Assembly: GCF_020329435.1 (NCBI RefSeq)
Contig: NZ_JAGKJK010000017.1
Span: 49,080 to 113,079, forward strand
Direction of reading: 5' to 3'
DNA length: 64,000 nucleotides
DNA from: Bradyrhizobium hereditatis
GTDB taxonomy: Bacteria > Pseudomonadota > Alphaproteobacteria > Rhizobiales > Xanthobacteraceae
The notes under the pieces are model-generated. The model saw only the letters and a list, made by a program, of their open reading frames with translations, was not told where the DNA came from and made no database searches. Position 1 is the stretch's first letter. Every line of letters begins with the position of its first letter. This document shows, piece after piece, positions 29,519 to 38,683 of this stretch. The position numbers and the translations under genes are program-made.

Positions 29519-30558
29519 CACCAGAGCCATCAAATGAGACGGCGCGCGAGCCGGTGCTGATAGACCTCGCGTTGCAAGGCGGCGGTTCGCACGGCGCGTT
29601 CACCTGGGGCGTTCTCGATCGCCTCTTGGAGGAACCGTGGCTGAGAATCGAAGGGATCTCCGGCACCTCGGCCGGCGCGATGAATGCCGCCGTGCTGGCG
29701 TGTGGATGGACAAATGGCGGCGCCAGCAGTGCAAGGGAAGCGCTTGATGCTTATTGGGAGCGCGTGTGGCGTGCGGCCGCGTTCAGCCCAATGCAACGCT
29801 CGCCACTGGATCGTCTCATGGGCCGCTGGAGCCTTGACAGCTCACCCGCCTACATCGCCTTCGATCTGATGTCGCGGATGCTCTCTCCCTATGATCTAAA
29901 CCCGCTCGGCCTCAATCCGCTCCGCGCCATCCTTGCAGAAAGCATCGACTTCGATCGCCTCAAGCAGGCTCCCATGAAGCTGTTCGTTACCGCAACGAGT
30001 GTGCGCACCGGCCGCGGCCGGATCTTCCGCAACGGCGAAATCACACCCGACGTGTTGCTGGCGTCGGCCTGTCTGCCAACGATGTTCCAGGCGATCGAGA
30101 TCGATGGCGAGTTGTACTGGGATGGCGGCTATGTCGGCAATCCCACTATCACCCCGCTGGTTCGAGAGACCGACGGACAAGATACGATCCTGGTGCAAAT
30201 CAATCCGCGCGAGCGGGCCGAGCCGTTGCGCTCCGCGGCGGAGATCCTGAACCGCCTCAACGAAATTTCCTTCAATTCGCCGCTCATGAAGGAGCTGCGC
30301 ATGATTGCGCTGCTGCGTCAGGTGGCCGATCCCGGCAGCGGCGAAGGCGCACGCTGGGCCCGAATGCGGACGCATCGTATCAAGAGCGATCGGCTCGCGG
30401 AGTTTGGCGCCTCATCCAAGCTGAACGCCGAGAGGAAGTTCATCGCGCTGCTCAAGGAGGAGGGACGCCGCTGCGCCGATGAGTTCCTTGCGCAGCATCG
30501 CAATGATCTTGGGCGGCGTTCCACCGCCGACCTTGATGTGCTGTTGGCGGAGTGCTGA
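29515..30558 (+). CDS. Patatin-like phospholipase
   Basis: 347 residues. All patatin motifs are present: oxyanion loop GGGSHGAFTWG near residue 21, nucleophile Ser in GTSAGAMNA (GxSxG) near residue 57, and the catalytic Asp in YWDGGYVGNP. The family forms a Ser-Asp dyad hydrolase that cleaves acyl esters of phospholipids or storage lipids. It is followed by a GntP-family permease 3 bases later. In related bacteria this pair occurs beside 3-hydroxybutyrate metabolism genes; none is seen here. Confidence 0.93.
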   Translation: MTPEPSNETAREPVLIDLALQGGGSHGAFTWGVLDRLLEEPWLRIEGISGTSAGAMNAAVLACGWTNGGASSAREALDAYWERVWRAAAFSPMQRSPLDRLMGRWSLDSSPAYIAFDLMSRMLSPYDLNPLGLNPLRAILAESIDFDRLKQAPMKLFVTATSVRTGRGRIFRNGEITPDVLLASACLPTMFQAIEIDGELYWDGGYVGNPTITPLVRETDGQDTILVQINPRERAEPLRSAAEILNRLNEISFNSPLMKELRMIALLRQVADPGSGEGARWARMRTHRIKSDRLAEFGASSKLNAERKFIALLKEEGRRCADEFLAQHRNDLGRRSTADLDVLLAEC

Positions 30559-30561
30559 GCC

Positions 30562-32025
30562 GTGACGCTGATCGGACTTGTCGGCATGCTCGGCGGACTC
30601 GGTCTTCTGATCGCATTCGCGTTCCGCGGCTGGAGCGTGCTGCTGCTCGCACCGATTGCCGCACTTGTTGCGGCGCTGTTTTCGCGCGAACCGCTTCTTG
30701 CGCACTGGACCCTGACCTTCATGGGCAGCGCCGCTGAATTCCTTGCGCGCTTCTTCCCGCTGTTTCTGCTCGGCGCGGTATTCGGCAAGCTGATGGAAGA
30801 CAGCGGCTCCGTTACTTCAATTGCGACCTTCGTCACGCAGCGGCTGGGTCCGCAGCGCGCGATGCTGGCGGTCGTGCTCGCCGGTGCACTTGTCACCTAT
30901 GGGGGCGTCAGCCTGTTCGTGGCGTTCTTCGTCCTGGCGCCGATGGCGCAGGAGCTGTTTCGCCGTGCAAACATTCCGCGCCGATTGATGCCTGCGGCCA
31001 TCGTGCTGGGCACCTCGACCTTCACCATGTCGGCGCTACCAGGTACGCCGTCGATCCAGAATGCGATCCCGATGCCGTTCTTCGGCACGACGCCGTTTGC
31101 CGCACCGGGCCTCGGCATCCTGGCGTCGCTGATCATGCTTGGCTTTGGCATGTGGTGGCTTGGCCGGGAGGAGAGGGTGGCCAGGAAGATCGGCGAAGGC
31201 TTTGGCGGCGGCGCACCGCCATCAGCCGAGCACCTCGCAAGCGATGAGAAATTGCGGGAGCGGGCCGCGACGGCGCGCGAGTTTGATCCGGCCGAAATCG
31301 TGCATGGCAAGCAAACCGACATGCCGCCGCCAATCGCACGCGCCGCCCTGCCGCTCGTCGTGGTGATCGCGGTCAATTTCGCGATGTCGCTGTTCATCCT
31401 GCCCGCACTCGACACGCGCTATTTGGCGGAGCCTCGGTTCGGCGGCGCCTCGATCGCCGACTTGGGCGGCGTATGGGCTGTTATCACCGCGCTTACTTGC
31501 GCCATCGCTACCGTGGTTGCGGTTGCGCACCGGCGGGTGCCGGATCTTCGCGCAACCATGGATGCCGGCGCCAATGCGGCCGTGCTACCAGCCATGAGCG
31601 TTGCGAGCCTGGTCGGATTCGGCGCGGTCGTGGCGGCAATGCCTGCATTCGCAGCGGTGCGCGATGCGGTTCTCGGAATCGGCGGCGGCCCCCTGGTGTC
31701 GCTGGCGGTGGCCACCAACCTGCTTGCCGCGCTGACCGGATCGGCCTCCGGCGGATTGACGATCGCACTGGACGCGCTTGGCGCGACCTATCTGGAGCGC
31801 GCGACTTCGATCGGGCTCGATCCAGGTCTGTTGCATCGCGTCGCGGTGATCGGATCCGGTACCCTCGATAGTTTGCCGCATAACGGCGCGGTGGTTACGT
31901 TACTCGCGGTTTGCGGCTCGACGCACCGCGAGAGCTACCGTGACATCGTCATGGTCGGAATCGTCGGCGCGGTGATTGCGCTCATTGCGGTGATCGTGGT
32001 CGGTTCTATGGTGGGATCGTTCTGA
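30562..32025 (+). CDS. GntP family permease
   Basis: 487 residues from a GTG, 3 bases after the patatin stop, so clearly in the same operon. About twelve membrane helices; motifs GVSLFVAFFVLAPMAQELF, TFTMSALPGTPSIQNAIPM and the C-terminal GSGTLDSLPHNGAVVTLL are typical of the gluconate/hydroxy-acid H+ symporter family (GntP). Substrates in the family include gluconate, D-serine and hydroxy- or keto-acids. Coupling to a lipase-like enzyme suggests uptake of a short hydroxy acid, which is inference. Confidence 0.9.
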   Translation: MTLIGLVGMLGGLGLLIAFAFRGWSVLLLAPIAALVAALFSREPLLAHWTLTFMGSAAEFLARFFPLFLLGAVFGKLMEDSGSVTSIATFVTQRLGPQRAMLAVVLAGALVTYGGVSLFVAFFVLAPMAQELFRRANIPRRLMPAAIVLGTSTFTMSALPGTPSIQNAIPMPFFGTTPFAAPGLGILASLIMLGFGMWWLGREERVARKIGEGFGGGAPPSAEHLASDEKLRERAATAREFDPAEIVHGKQTDMPPPIARAALPLVVVIAVNFAMSLFILPALDTRYLAEPRFGGASIADLGGVWAVITALTCAIATVVAVAHRRVPDLRATMDAGANAAVLPAMSVASLVGFGAVVAAMPAFAAVRDAVLGIGGGPLVSLAVATNLLAALTGSASGGLTIALDALGATYLERATSIGLDPGLLHRVAVIGSGTLDSLPHNGAVVTLLAVCGSTHRESYRDIVMVGIVGAVIALIAVIVVGSMVGSF

Positions 32026-32066
32026 GCGAGCCTGGATATGCCAGCGGCAGAAATTGGGAGCGTCCG

Positions 32067-32237
32067 ATGCGCAAATTCAACAAACGAGATCTGCTGATCT
32101 TCATCGTATGCCTCCTCGTAGGAGCCGCGCTCATTGGACTGGGAATGGCTTACGTCATTCAGCTCAAGCAACGGACATTGCCGGGCAGTCAGGCTAACGC
32201 CGCTGTTCCCGTGACCGTTTTGTTCGCAGGCAAGTGA
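32067..32237 (+). CDS. Small single-pass membrane protein, 56 residues
   Basis: ATG at 32067 with GGGAG 7 bases upstream, stop at 32235-32237, 41 bases after the permease gene. The translation starts MRKFNKRDLLIFIVCLLVGA: a basic N-terminus, one membrane helix (about residues 9-31), then QLKQRTLPGSQ and a short polar tail. The positive-inside pattern and ribosome site support a real gene, possibly the last of the patatin-permease operon. Role unknown. Confidence 0.55.
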   Translation: MRKFNKRDLLIFIVCLLVGAALIGLGMAYVIQLKQRTLPGSQANAAVPVTVLFAGK

Positions 32238-32399
32238 TTGAAATGAGCGCTTCTGGCAATTGCGACCTTCGCGGAGCCTCCTAAGATGTCCGAGCAGCCG
32301 GGGGCTCCCCACCGGGAGCTGGCTGGCGATTGATCTACATCAAGCGATTAATTCAGCAGACTCGAAATCTGACGCCCTGTCTCGGATGGAGATCCTGCC

Positions 32400-33620
32400 A
32401 TGAACACGTTCCTCCGGACTCTGCTGGCGCTCGTTATAGCCGTTGCGTCGCTCGGCGCAATTTCCGAACGCGTGCGCCAGGAGGGGGTAACGGACGACGA
32501 GATCCGCATTGGCAATCTTATGCCCTATAGCGGGAGCCTCGAGATCTTCGGGGCGATCGGCAAGGCCGAGGCGGCTTATTTCGAGATGCTCAACCAGCGC
32601 GGCGGCATCAACGGCCGCAAGGTGCGCTTCATCTCCTACGACGATAAATCCGATCCTGCCTCCGCCCTCCGTCTGACGCGCACTCTCGTCGAAGACGACA
32701 AGGTGCTGCTGATGTTCGGCTCGTTCGGAACGCCGGGCAATTTTGCAGTCCGCAAATATCTCAATGAACGGCAAATTCCACAGCTGTTCGTTGCTTCCGG
32801 CGATGATCATCTCAGCGATCCCTCGCTGTTTCCATGGACCATGGGCTGGCAACCCTCGTTCCGGGAGGAGGGGCGCATCTACGCCAACTACATTCAGGCG
32901 TTCTACCCCGGCAAGAAGATCGTCACGCTCTGGCAGAACGATCACTTCGGCCGGGAGGTCATCAAGGGCATGGAGGATGGCCTCGGTCACGTCGCGCGGA
33001 TGATCAGGGTCGGTATTGCCTATGATCTCAGGGATGAACACCTGGATACGCACGTATCGATCCTGAAGCGATCGGGCGCCGAAATTCTCGTGTTCGCGGG
33101 CGTGCCCGAAAACGCCGCGAAAGTCATTCGCCTGGCGGCGAGCCTCGACTGGCGTCCCGTATTCATCATGAATCAGATGGCCTCCTCCATCGGGGATGGG
33201 CTGAAACCCGCAGGTCTCGAGAACGCGGTGGGCGTGACGACCGCTGCCTATCTGAAGGACGCCAACGATCCAGCCTGGAAGGATGAACAGTCGGGCGCCG
33301 ACTGGCAGACGTTCCTGGAAAACTATCATCGCGCCGGTGGCAAGGGCGAAAGCGCTGCCATGTTCGGCTATGCGGCCGCCGAGACGCTGGCGCAGGTGCT
33401 CAGGCAGTGCGGCGATGATCTGTCGCGCGCGAATGTCATGAAACAGGCCGCGGCGCTGAAGGATTATCAAGGCTCCGTTCTGCTGCCCGGCATCAAGATC
33501 AGCACCGGCCCCTGGAATTTCCGGCCGATCAAGCACATGCGGCTCGTTCAGTTCGACGGCCGCACCTGGCAGCCGATCGGTGACGTCCTCGAAACCGCGT
33601 TTGCCAGCACCGACAATTAG
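32400..33620 (+). CDS. Branched-chain amino acid-type ABC transporter substrate-binding protein
   Basis: 406 residues: signal-like N-terminus (LRTLLALVIAVASLGAIS) and then the periplasmic binding fold of the Leu/Ile/Val type (VTDDEIRIGNLMPYSG, GGINGRKVRFISYDD, GTPGNFAVRKYLNERQIPQL, WQNDHFGREVIKGM). It would bind an amide, amino acid or aromatic ligand for import, but no permease or ATPase gene is adjacent; it is an orphan binding protein. GGAG stands 9 bases before the ATG. Its stop is followed in the same frame by a kinase remnant. Confidence 0.92.
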   Translation: MNTFLRTLLALVIAVASLGAISERVRQEGVTDDEIRIGNLMPYSGSLEIFGAIGKAEAAYFEMLNQRGGINGRKVRFISYDDKSDPASALRLTRTLVEDDKVLLMFGSFGTPGNFAVRKYLNERQIPQLFVASGDDHLSDPSLFPWTMGWQPSFREEGRIYANYIQAFYPGKKIVTLWQNDHFGREVIKGMEDGLGHVARMIRVGIAYDLRDEHLDTHVSILKRSGAEILVFAGVPENAAKVIRLAASLDWRPVFIMNQMASSIGDGLKPAGLENAVGVTTAAYLKDANDPAWKDEQSGADWQTFLENYHRAGGKGESAAMFGYAAAETLAQVLRQCGDDLSRANVMKQAAALKDYQGSVLLPGIKISTGPWNFRPIKHMRLVQFDGRTWQPIGDVLETAFASTDN

Positions 33621-33791
33621 ACGGCAGCATTATTCGATGCATTCATGACCACAAAGCCGCACGGAATGGGGCTGAGCTTGGCGATCTGCCGGAAGATCGT
33701 CCAGCATCACAACGGACAGATTTCGGTGTCCTCCATCAAGCCTCGTGGTGCCAATTTTCGAGTCCAACTGAGTGCAGGCAGTCCCGGATAA
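33621..33791 (+). pseudogene. C-terminal remnant of a sensor histidine kinase
   Basis: Directly after the stop of the binding-protein gene, and in the same frame, the translation reads LFDAFMTTKPHGMGLSL then AICRKIVQHHNGQISVSS and ends before TAA at 33789. This is the G1/G2 end of a HATPase domain (FxxFxTTKxxGMGLxLAI). The rest of the ATP-binding domain and the kinase core are absent. No ribosome site is seen, so it is a relic of a larger gene. Confidence 0.7.
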
Positions 33792-33819
33792 TGCTTAAAG
33801 CAAACCCGGGCACTGCGCC

Positions 33820-34323
33820 TCATTTCGCTTTGGCTTTGGTTCCGACCGCGGCTTTGGCTTGGGCCGCCGCCGGAGCTGCAATCTTGTTCCTCATCTCTTC
33901 GCAGGTCTTGCGCACTTCCGCCGTGACCAGAGAGCAGCTCTCGATCTGAAGGAAGACACGCTTGGCTTCCTCACGGTAGCGCCCTGCGGTCTCCTTCAGT
34001 TCTTCGGTCACTGCGAGCGCCTCGCGGGTCATGGCCTCGCATTGCTTGACGTGCTCGATGAGTTCAGCGCCGAGGGCTTCGATGTCTTTCGCCGCCGCTT
34101 CATACTCGCGGACAACGGCTTCCGCCGACAGCTTGCCGATCTCAGTGGCTCCGTCGTTATGCTCCACATAATCTGGCATTCCCAGGTCCGGAGCGCGGAC
34201 GGAAAGCGGCGCGTAATCGATGGGCTGGGATTCGCGAACTGGCGGCAGCTTGCGAAACTCTTCCTCAATCTCACGTTCAAGATCGATGGTATTCAAATTC
34301 GGCGTACCCTTTGGCTGTGCCAT
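33820..34323 (-). CDS. Hypothetical coiled-coil protein
   Basis: 167 residues, acidic N-terminus (NTIDLEREIEEEFRKLPPV), a long predicted coiled coil between residues 65 and 145 (EAVVREYEAAAKDIEALGAE, EELKETAGRYREEAKRVF) and an Ala/Lys-rich tail ending KAKAK. A GGAG-like site is in front. No domain is recognised. The tail could bind nucleic acid or be disordered. Confidence 0.7.
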   Translation of the reverse strand: MAQPKGTPNLNTIDLEREIEEEFRKLPPVRESQPIDYAPLSVRAPDLGMPDYVEHNDGATEIGKLSAEAVVREYEAAAKDIEALGAELIEHVKQCEAMTREALAVTEELKETAGRYREEAKRVFLQIESCSLVTAEVRKTCEEMRNKIAAPAAAQAKAAVGTKAKAK

Positions 34324-34611
34324 GGCGGTGCTCCTGAAAAGAAAATGCGAGCAGAGACCAAGAATCTCTCTAAATGCGAGTTAGACCGTTATCTCGCCCG
34401 TCAAAGGGAGCAAACTGAATCCCTACGGTAATCTTGTCATTTAACCTTTATGTCCGCGCCGGAGGTTAATTCTGGAACCCTCGAACGATCGCGGCCACGC
34501 GCATGGCATGCGCGGATGCAGCGTTAACCAAGGTTTCGGCAAATTAACGGGCGTTTTTCGGACCTGGTGCGACGTCGGACCTTGCGTCCGCGATACGCCA
34601 ATCAGCCGGGA

Positions 34612-35886
34612 TCACCCGGGAATGCGGACCGGTAGCTGCTCGATGCCGCGCACGAAGCTCGAATAGACCCGCTTCGGCTCGCCGACCACCTCGATGCGGT
34701 CGAAGCGCTTGAGCATCTCTTCCCAGACGATCTTGAGCTGCAGCTCGGCGAGGCGCATGCCGACGCAGCGATGGATGCCGAAGCCGAACGAGAGATGGAT
34801 GCGCGGCCGGGCACGGTCGATGATGAACTCCTCGGGACGCTCGATCACCTCGTCGTCGCGGTTGCCCGAGACGTACCACATCACGACGCGGTCGCCCTTC
34901 CTGATCTTCTTGCCGCCGATCTCGGTATCGACCAGTGCGGTGCGCCGCATATGGGCGAGCGGCGTCTGCCAGCGGATCACTTCCGGCACCATGGTATCGA
35001 TCAGCGCAGGATTTTCTCGCAGCTTTTGGTACTGATCGGGGTGCTCGTTCAACGCCAGCACCGAGCCGCTCATGGTGTTGCGGGTGGTGTCGTTGCCGCC
35101 GACGATCAAGAGGATGATGTTGCCCATCAGATTGTCGGGATCCATGTGGCGCGTCGCGTCGCTATGCGCCATCATCGACAACAGATCGTTCTTCGGCGCG
35201 GCGTTGACGCGCTCGTTCCAGAGCTTTGAGAAGTAGGCGTAGCACTCGTCCATCTCTCGCCGTCGCTGCTCGGGCGAATCCACGACGCCGCTCTTGGGTA
35301 GCGCAGTCGAGACGTCGGACCAGCGCGTCAGCTTGCGCCGCTCCTCCCAGGGGAAATCGAACAGCGTCGCCAACATCTGCGTGGTCAGCTCGATCGAAAC
35401 GCGCTCGACGAAATTGAAGGTCTCGTTGCGCGGCAGGTTGTCCAGCACCTTTTGCGAGCGCTCGCGGATCAATTTCGCCAGTTCATCCAGATGCGTCGGC
35501 GTGAACATCGGCGACACCGTCTTGCGCTGCGCCGAATGGCGCGGCTGGTCCATCGCGATGAAGCTCGGATAGTCATAGCCGGGCGGCACGTCGCGGATCG
35601 AGATGCCGCCGAGCGTCGAGTCGGAGGAGAAGATGCCGTGGTTGGTGTCGACGTGCATGATGTCGTTGTACTTGGTGACCGACCAATACGGCTCGATCGG
35701 CGAGTTCTCGCAGTAGTGAACCGGTTCTTCCTTGCGCAACCGCTCGAACCACGGCCACAGCGTGTCGCTCTGGAACAGCTTTGGCGCACCGGGATGAAAA
35801 TCCTTCAGCGGCGTCGAATAGGCTTCTTCGCGCGCGGCGCGAAGCAGCTCTTGCTTGTCGGCTCTGACTGATGTCTGGACGTTCAT
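34612..35886 (-). CDS. Cytochrome P450 (tandem copy, downstream)
   Basis: 424 residues from the ATG at 35884-35886 (a longer frame upstream is not P450-like). I-helix motif GGNDTTRNT (oxygen activation), ExxR in the LRENPALIDTMVPEVIRW region, and the haem Cys in LSFGFGIHRCVGMRL. It is a soluble bacterial class I-type P450 that needs a ferredoxin and reductase. It lies 40 bases downstream of a close paralogue on the same strand, so the two form an operon. The substrate is unknown; no redox partner is nearby. Confidence 0.95.
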   Translation of the reverse strand: MNVQTSVRADKQELLRAAREEAYSTPLKDFHPGAPKLFQSDTLWPWFERLRKEEPVHYCENSPIEPYWSVTKYNDIMHVDTNHGIFSSDSTLGGISIRDVPPGYDYPSFIAMDQPRHSAQRKTVSPMFTPTHLDELAKLIRERSQKVLDNLPRNETFNFVERVSIELTTQMLATLFDFPWEERRKLTRWSDVSTALPKSGVVDSPEQRRREMDECYAYFSKLWNERVNAAPKNDLLSMMAHSDATRHMDPDNLMGNIILLIVGGNDTTRNTMSGSVLALNEHPDQYQKLRENPALIDTMVPEVIRWQTPLAHMRRTALVDTEIGGKKIRKGDRVVMWYVSGNRDDEVIERPEEFIIDRARPRIHLSFGFGIHRCVGMRLAELQLKIVWEEMLKRFDRIEVVGEPKRVYSSFVRGIEQLPVRIPG

Positions 35887-35926
35887 TGTTCGATTATCCC
35901 GGGTGACGATAGGTTCAGATGCGCGG

Positions 35927-37198
35927 CTAGGCGGCGATGCGGACCGGCAGGGTCTCGTAACCCTTGACGAAACTCGAATATACCCGCTTCGGTTCGTCGA
36001 CCAGCTCAATATTGTCGTACCGCTTGAGGATTTCTTCCCAGATTATCCTGAGTTGTAGCTCCGCCAGGCGGATTCCGACGCAGCGGTGGATGCCGAAGCC
36101 GAAGGAAAGATGGGTGCGGGGGCGGGCGCGGTCAATGATGAACTCATACGGACGTTCGATCACGTCCTCGTCGCGGTTGCCGGAGACGTACCACATCACG
36201 ACCTTGTCGCCCTTCCTGATGTGCTTACCGCGAAACTCGATGTCTTCGAGCGCGGTGCGGCGCATATGCGCCAGCGGCGTCTGCCAGCGGATCACCTCGG
36301 GCACGAAACTGTCGATCAGATCTGGGTTTTTGCGCAGCTTGCGATACTGGTCCGGATTCTTGTTCAGGGCATAGACGCTGCCCGAGAGCGTGTTGCGGGT
36401 GGTGTCGTTGCCGCCGACGATCAAGAGGATCAGGTTGCCGAGGAAATTCTTCGGATCCATGTCGCGCGTAGCGTCGCTATGCGCCATCATCGACAACAGG
36501 TCGCTCTTTGGCGGCTGGTTGATGCGCTCCTTCCAGAGCCGCGCAAAATAGGTCGCGCATTCCAATAGCTCCGCCTGCCGATCCTCCTCGGTGGCGACGA
36601 GGCCGCCGGGGCCAGGAATGGTGGTTGCGATATCGGACCAGCGGGTCAGCTTGCGGCGCTCTTCCCAGGGGAAGTCGAACAGCACAGCTAACATCTGCGT
36701 GGTGAGCTCGATCGAGACCTGATCGACCCAGTCGAACACCTCGTTCTTCGGAAGATGGTCGAGACATTCGGCGGAGCGCTTGCGGATATTGATCGCAAGC
36801 TCGTCGAGATGCGTCGGCGTGAACATCGGCGCCACGGTCTTGCGCTGCGCGGAGTGGCGCGGCTGGTCCATGGCAATGAAGCTTTCGCGGCGCAGATCCG
36901 GTGCGACGTCGCGGATGGTGATGCCGCCAAGCGCGGCAGCCGACGAGAACACCGCGTGGTTGGTCTCGATGTCCATGATGTCGTTGTATTTGGTCACTGA
37001 CCAATATGGGCCGAACATAGAATCCTTGCAGTAGTGCACCGGCTCTTCGCGGCGCAGCCGGTCGAAATACGGCCAGAACGTATCCGTCTTGAACAATTCG
37101 GGATTGCCGACATCGAACTCGGCGAGCGGAATCGAATAGGCCTTCTCGCGCGCGGCGCGCGCTTGCGACTCTCCGGCGAGATCGATGGTTCCGTGCAT
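35927..37198 (-). CDS. Cytochrome P450 (tandem copy, upstream)
   Basis: 423 residues, strongly similar to the downstream P450 through its whole length (for example RRKLTRWSDI, GGNDTTRNTLSGS, FGFGIHRCVGIRLAELQL). It therefore looks like a tandem duplication. The haem Cys and the Thr pair of the I-helix are intact, so both copies should be active. It is the first gene of the P450 pair and divergent from isovaleryl-CoA dehydrogenase across 226 bases. Confidence 0.95.
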   Translation of the reverse strand: MHGTIDLAGESQARAAREKAYSIPLAEFDVGNPELFKTDTFWPYFDRLRREEPVHYCKDSMFGPYWSVTKYNDIMDIETNHAVFSSAAALGGITIRDVAPDLRRESFIAMDQPRHSAQRKTVAPMFTPTHLDELAINIRKRSAECLDHLPKNEVFDWVDQVSIELTTQMLAVLFDFPWEERRKLTRWSDIATTIPGPGGLVATEEDRQAELLECATYFARLWKERINQPPKSDLLSMMAHSDATRDMDPKNFLGNLILLIVGGNDTTRNTLSGSVYALNKNPDQYRKLRKNPDLIDSFVPEVIRWQTPLAHMRRTALEDIEFRGKHIRKGDKVVMWYVSGNRDEDVIERPYEFIIDRARPRTHLSFGFGIHRCVGIRLAELQLRIIWEEILKRYDNIELVDEPKRVYSSFVKGYETLPVRIAA

Positions 37199-37424
37199 CG
37201 GGCACCTCCCTGATTGTTCCTCCGCCGAAGCGTGCCGGCGGGGCGATGTTTTACCCTATTACATCCCGAGCCGTGCGCCGGCGCAAGGACGAGTTCGGCA
37301 CATTTGGCCCCATCGGCGCCAAGGTGGCGCATTGGGCAAAACAGGTGCATTTCGCCGCGTGACAACGGCATTTCCGCGGAATAAGTCTGTTTGAAACAAC
37401 ATTTAATTCCGCCGGGAGGCGACC

Positions 37425-38597
37425 ATGATCCCCAACGCCCATCAGATGCTGAACTTCGACCTCGGCGAGACCGCGGATGCGATTCGCGAGACGGTGCATT
37501 CATTTTCGCAAGACCAGATCGCCCCGCGCGCCGCCGAGATCGACCGCAGCAATCAATTCCCGCGCGACCTCTGGCCCAAGATCGGCGCGCTCGGCCTGCA
37601 CGGCATCACGGTGGAGGAGGAATATGGCGGCGCCGGGCTCGGCTATCTCGAGCACTGCATTGCGGTGGAAGAAATCTCCCGCGCCTCCGCCGCAGTCGGG
37701 CTGTCCTATGGCGCGCATTCCAATCTCTGCGTCAACCAGATCCGCCGCAACGGCAACGAGGCGCAGAAGCGGAAGTATCTGCCGAAATTGATCTCCGGCG
37801 AGCATGTCGGCTCGCTCGCGATGTCGGAGCCCGGCGCCGGCTCCGACGTGGTCTCGATGAAGACCCGCGCCGACAAGCAGGGCGACCGCTTCGTGCTCAA
37901 CGGCAACAAGATGTGGATCACCAACGGCCCCGAGGCCGACACGCTGGTGGTCTACGCCAAGACCGACGCTGGCGCCGGCCCGCGCGGCATCACCGCCTTC
38001 CTCATCGAAAAAGGCATGAAGGGATTTTCCACCGCGCAGAAGCTCGACAAGCTCGGCATGCGCGGCTCCGACACCTGCGAACTCTTGTTTGAGGATTGCG
38101 AGGTGCCGGCAGAGAACGTGCTCGGCGAGGTCGGCCGCGGCGTCAACGTCTTGATGAGCGGCCTCGACTATGAGCGCGCGGTGCTGGCGGCGGGTCCGAT
38201 CGGCATCATGCAGGCCTGCATGGACGTCGTCTTGCCTTACGTGCACGAGCGCAAGCAGTTCGGCGAGCCGATCGGCACCTTCCAATTGGTGCAGGGCAAG
38301 ATCGCCGACATGTACACCACGATGAACGCCTCGCGCGCCTATGTCTATGCGGTCGCCAAAGCCTGCGACCGCGGCGAGACCACGCGCGAGGACGCCGCCG
38401 GCGCGATTCTCTACGCCGCGGAGAAGGCGACGCAATGCGCGCTCGACGCCATCCAGCTCCTCGGCGGCAATGGCTACATCAACGACTATCCGACCGGGCG
38501 GCTGCTCCGCGACGCCAAGCTCTACGAGATCGGCGCCGGCACCAGCGAAATCCGCCGCATGCTGATCGGGCGGGAGTTGTTTGAAAAAACGGCGTGA
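37425..38597 (+). CDS. ivd: Isovaleryl-CoA dehydrogenase
   Basis: 390 residues, GGGAGG before the ATG. Motifs specific for this branch of acyl-CoA dehydrogenases: LAMSEPGAGSDVVSMKT, KLGMRGSDTCELLFEDCEVP, and the catalytic Glu250 in SGLDYERAVLAAGP, whose position in this loop is characteristic of isovaleryl-CoA dehydrogenase. It converts isovaleryl-CoA to 3-methylcrotonyl-CoA in leucine breakdown, passing electrons to ETF. The methylcrotonyl-CoA carboxylase genes usually near it are not in this window. Confidence 0.9.
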   Translation: MIPNAHQMLNFDLGETADAIRETVHSFSQDQIAPRAAEIDRSNQFPRDLWPKIGALGLHGITVEEEYGGAGLGYLEHCIAVEEISRASAAVGLSYGAHSNLCVNQIRRNGNEAQKRKYLPKLISGEHVGSLAMSEPGAGSDVVSMKTRADKQGDRFVLNGNKMWITNGPEADTLVVYAKTDAGAGPRGITAFLIEKGMKGFSTAQKLDKLGMRGSDTCELLFEDCEVPAENVLGEVGRGVNVLMSGLDYERAVLAAGPIGIMQACMDVVLPYVHERKQFGEPIGTFQLVQGKIADMYTTMNASRAYVYAVAKACDRGETTREDAAGAILYAAEKATQCALDAIQLLGGNGYINDYPTGRLLRDAKLYEIGAGTSEIRRMLIGRELFEKTA

Positions 38598-38683
38598 GGA
38601 TTGGCACAGGAAGTGGGACTTGGGTCACACAACGGCCGACAATTTTGTGGTTTGATCCGCCACCGTCGCGCTGGAGTTGAACC

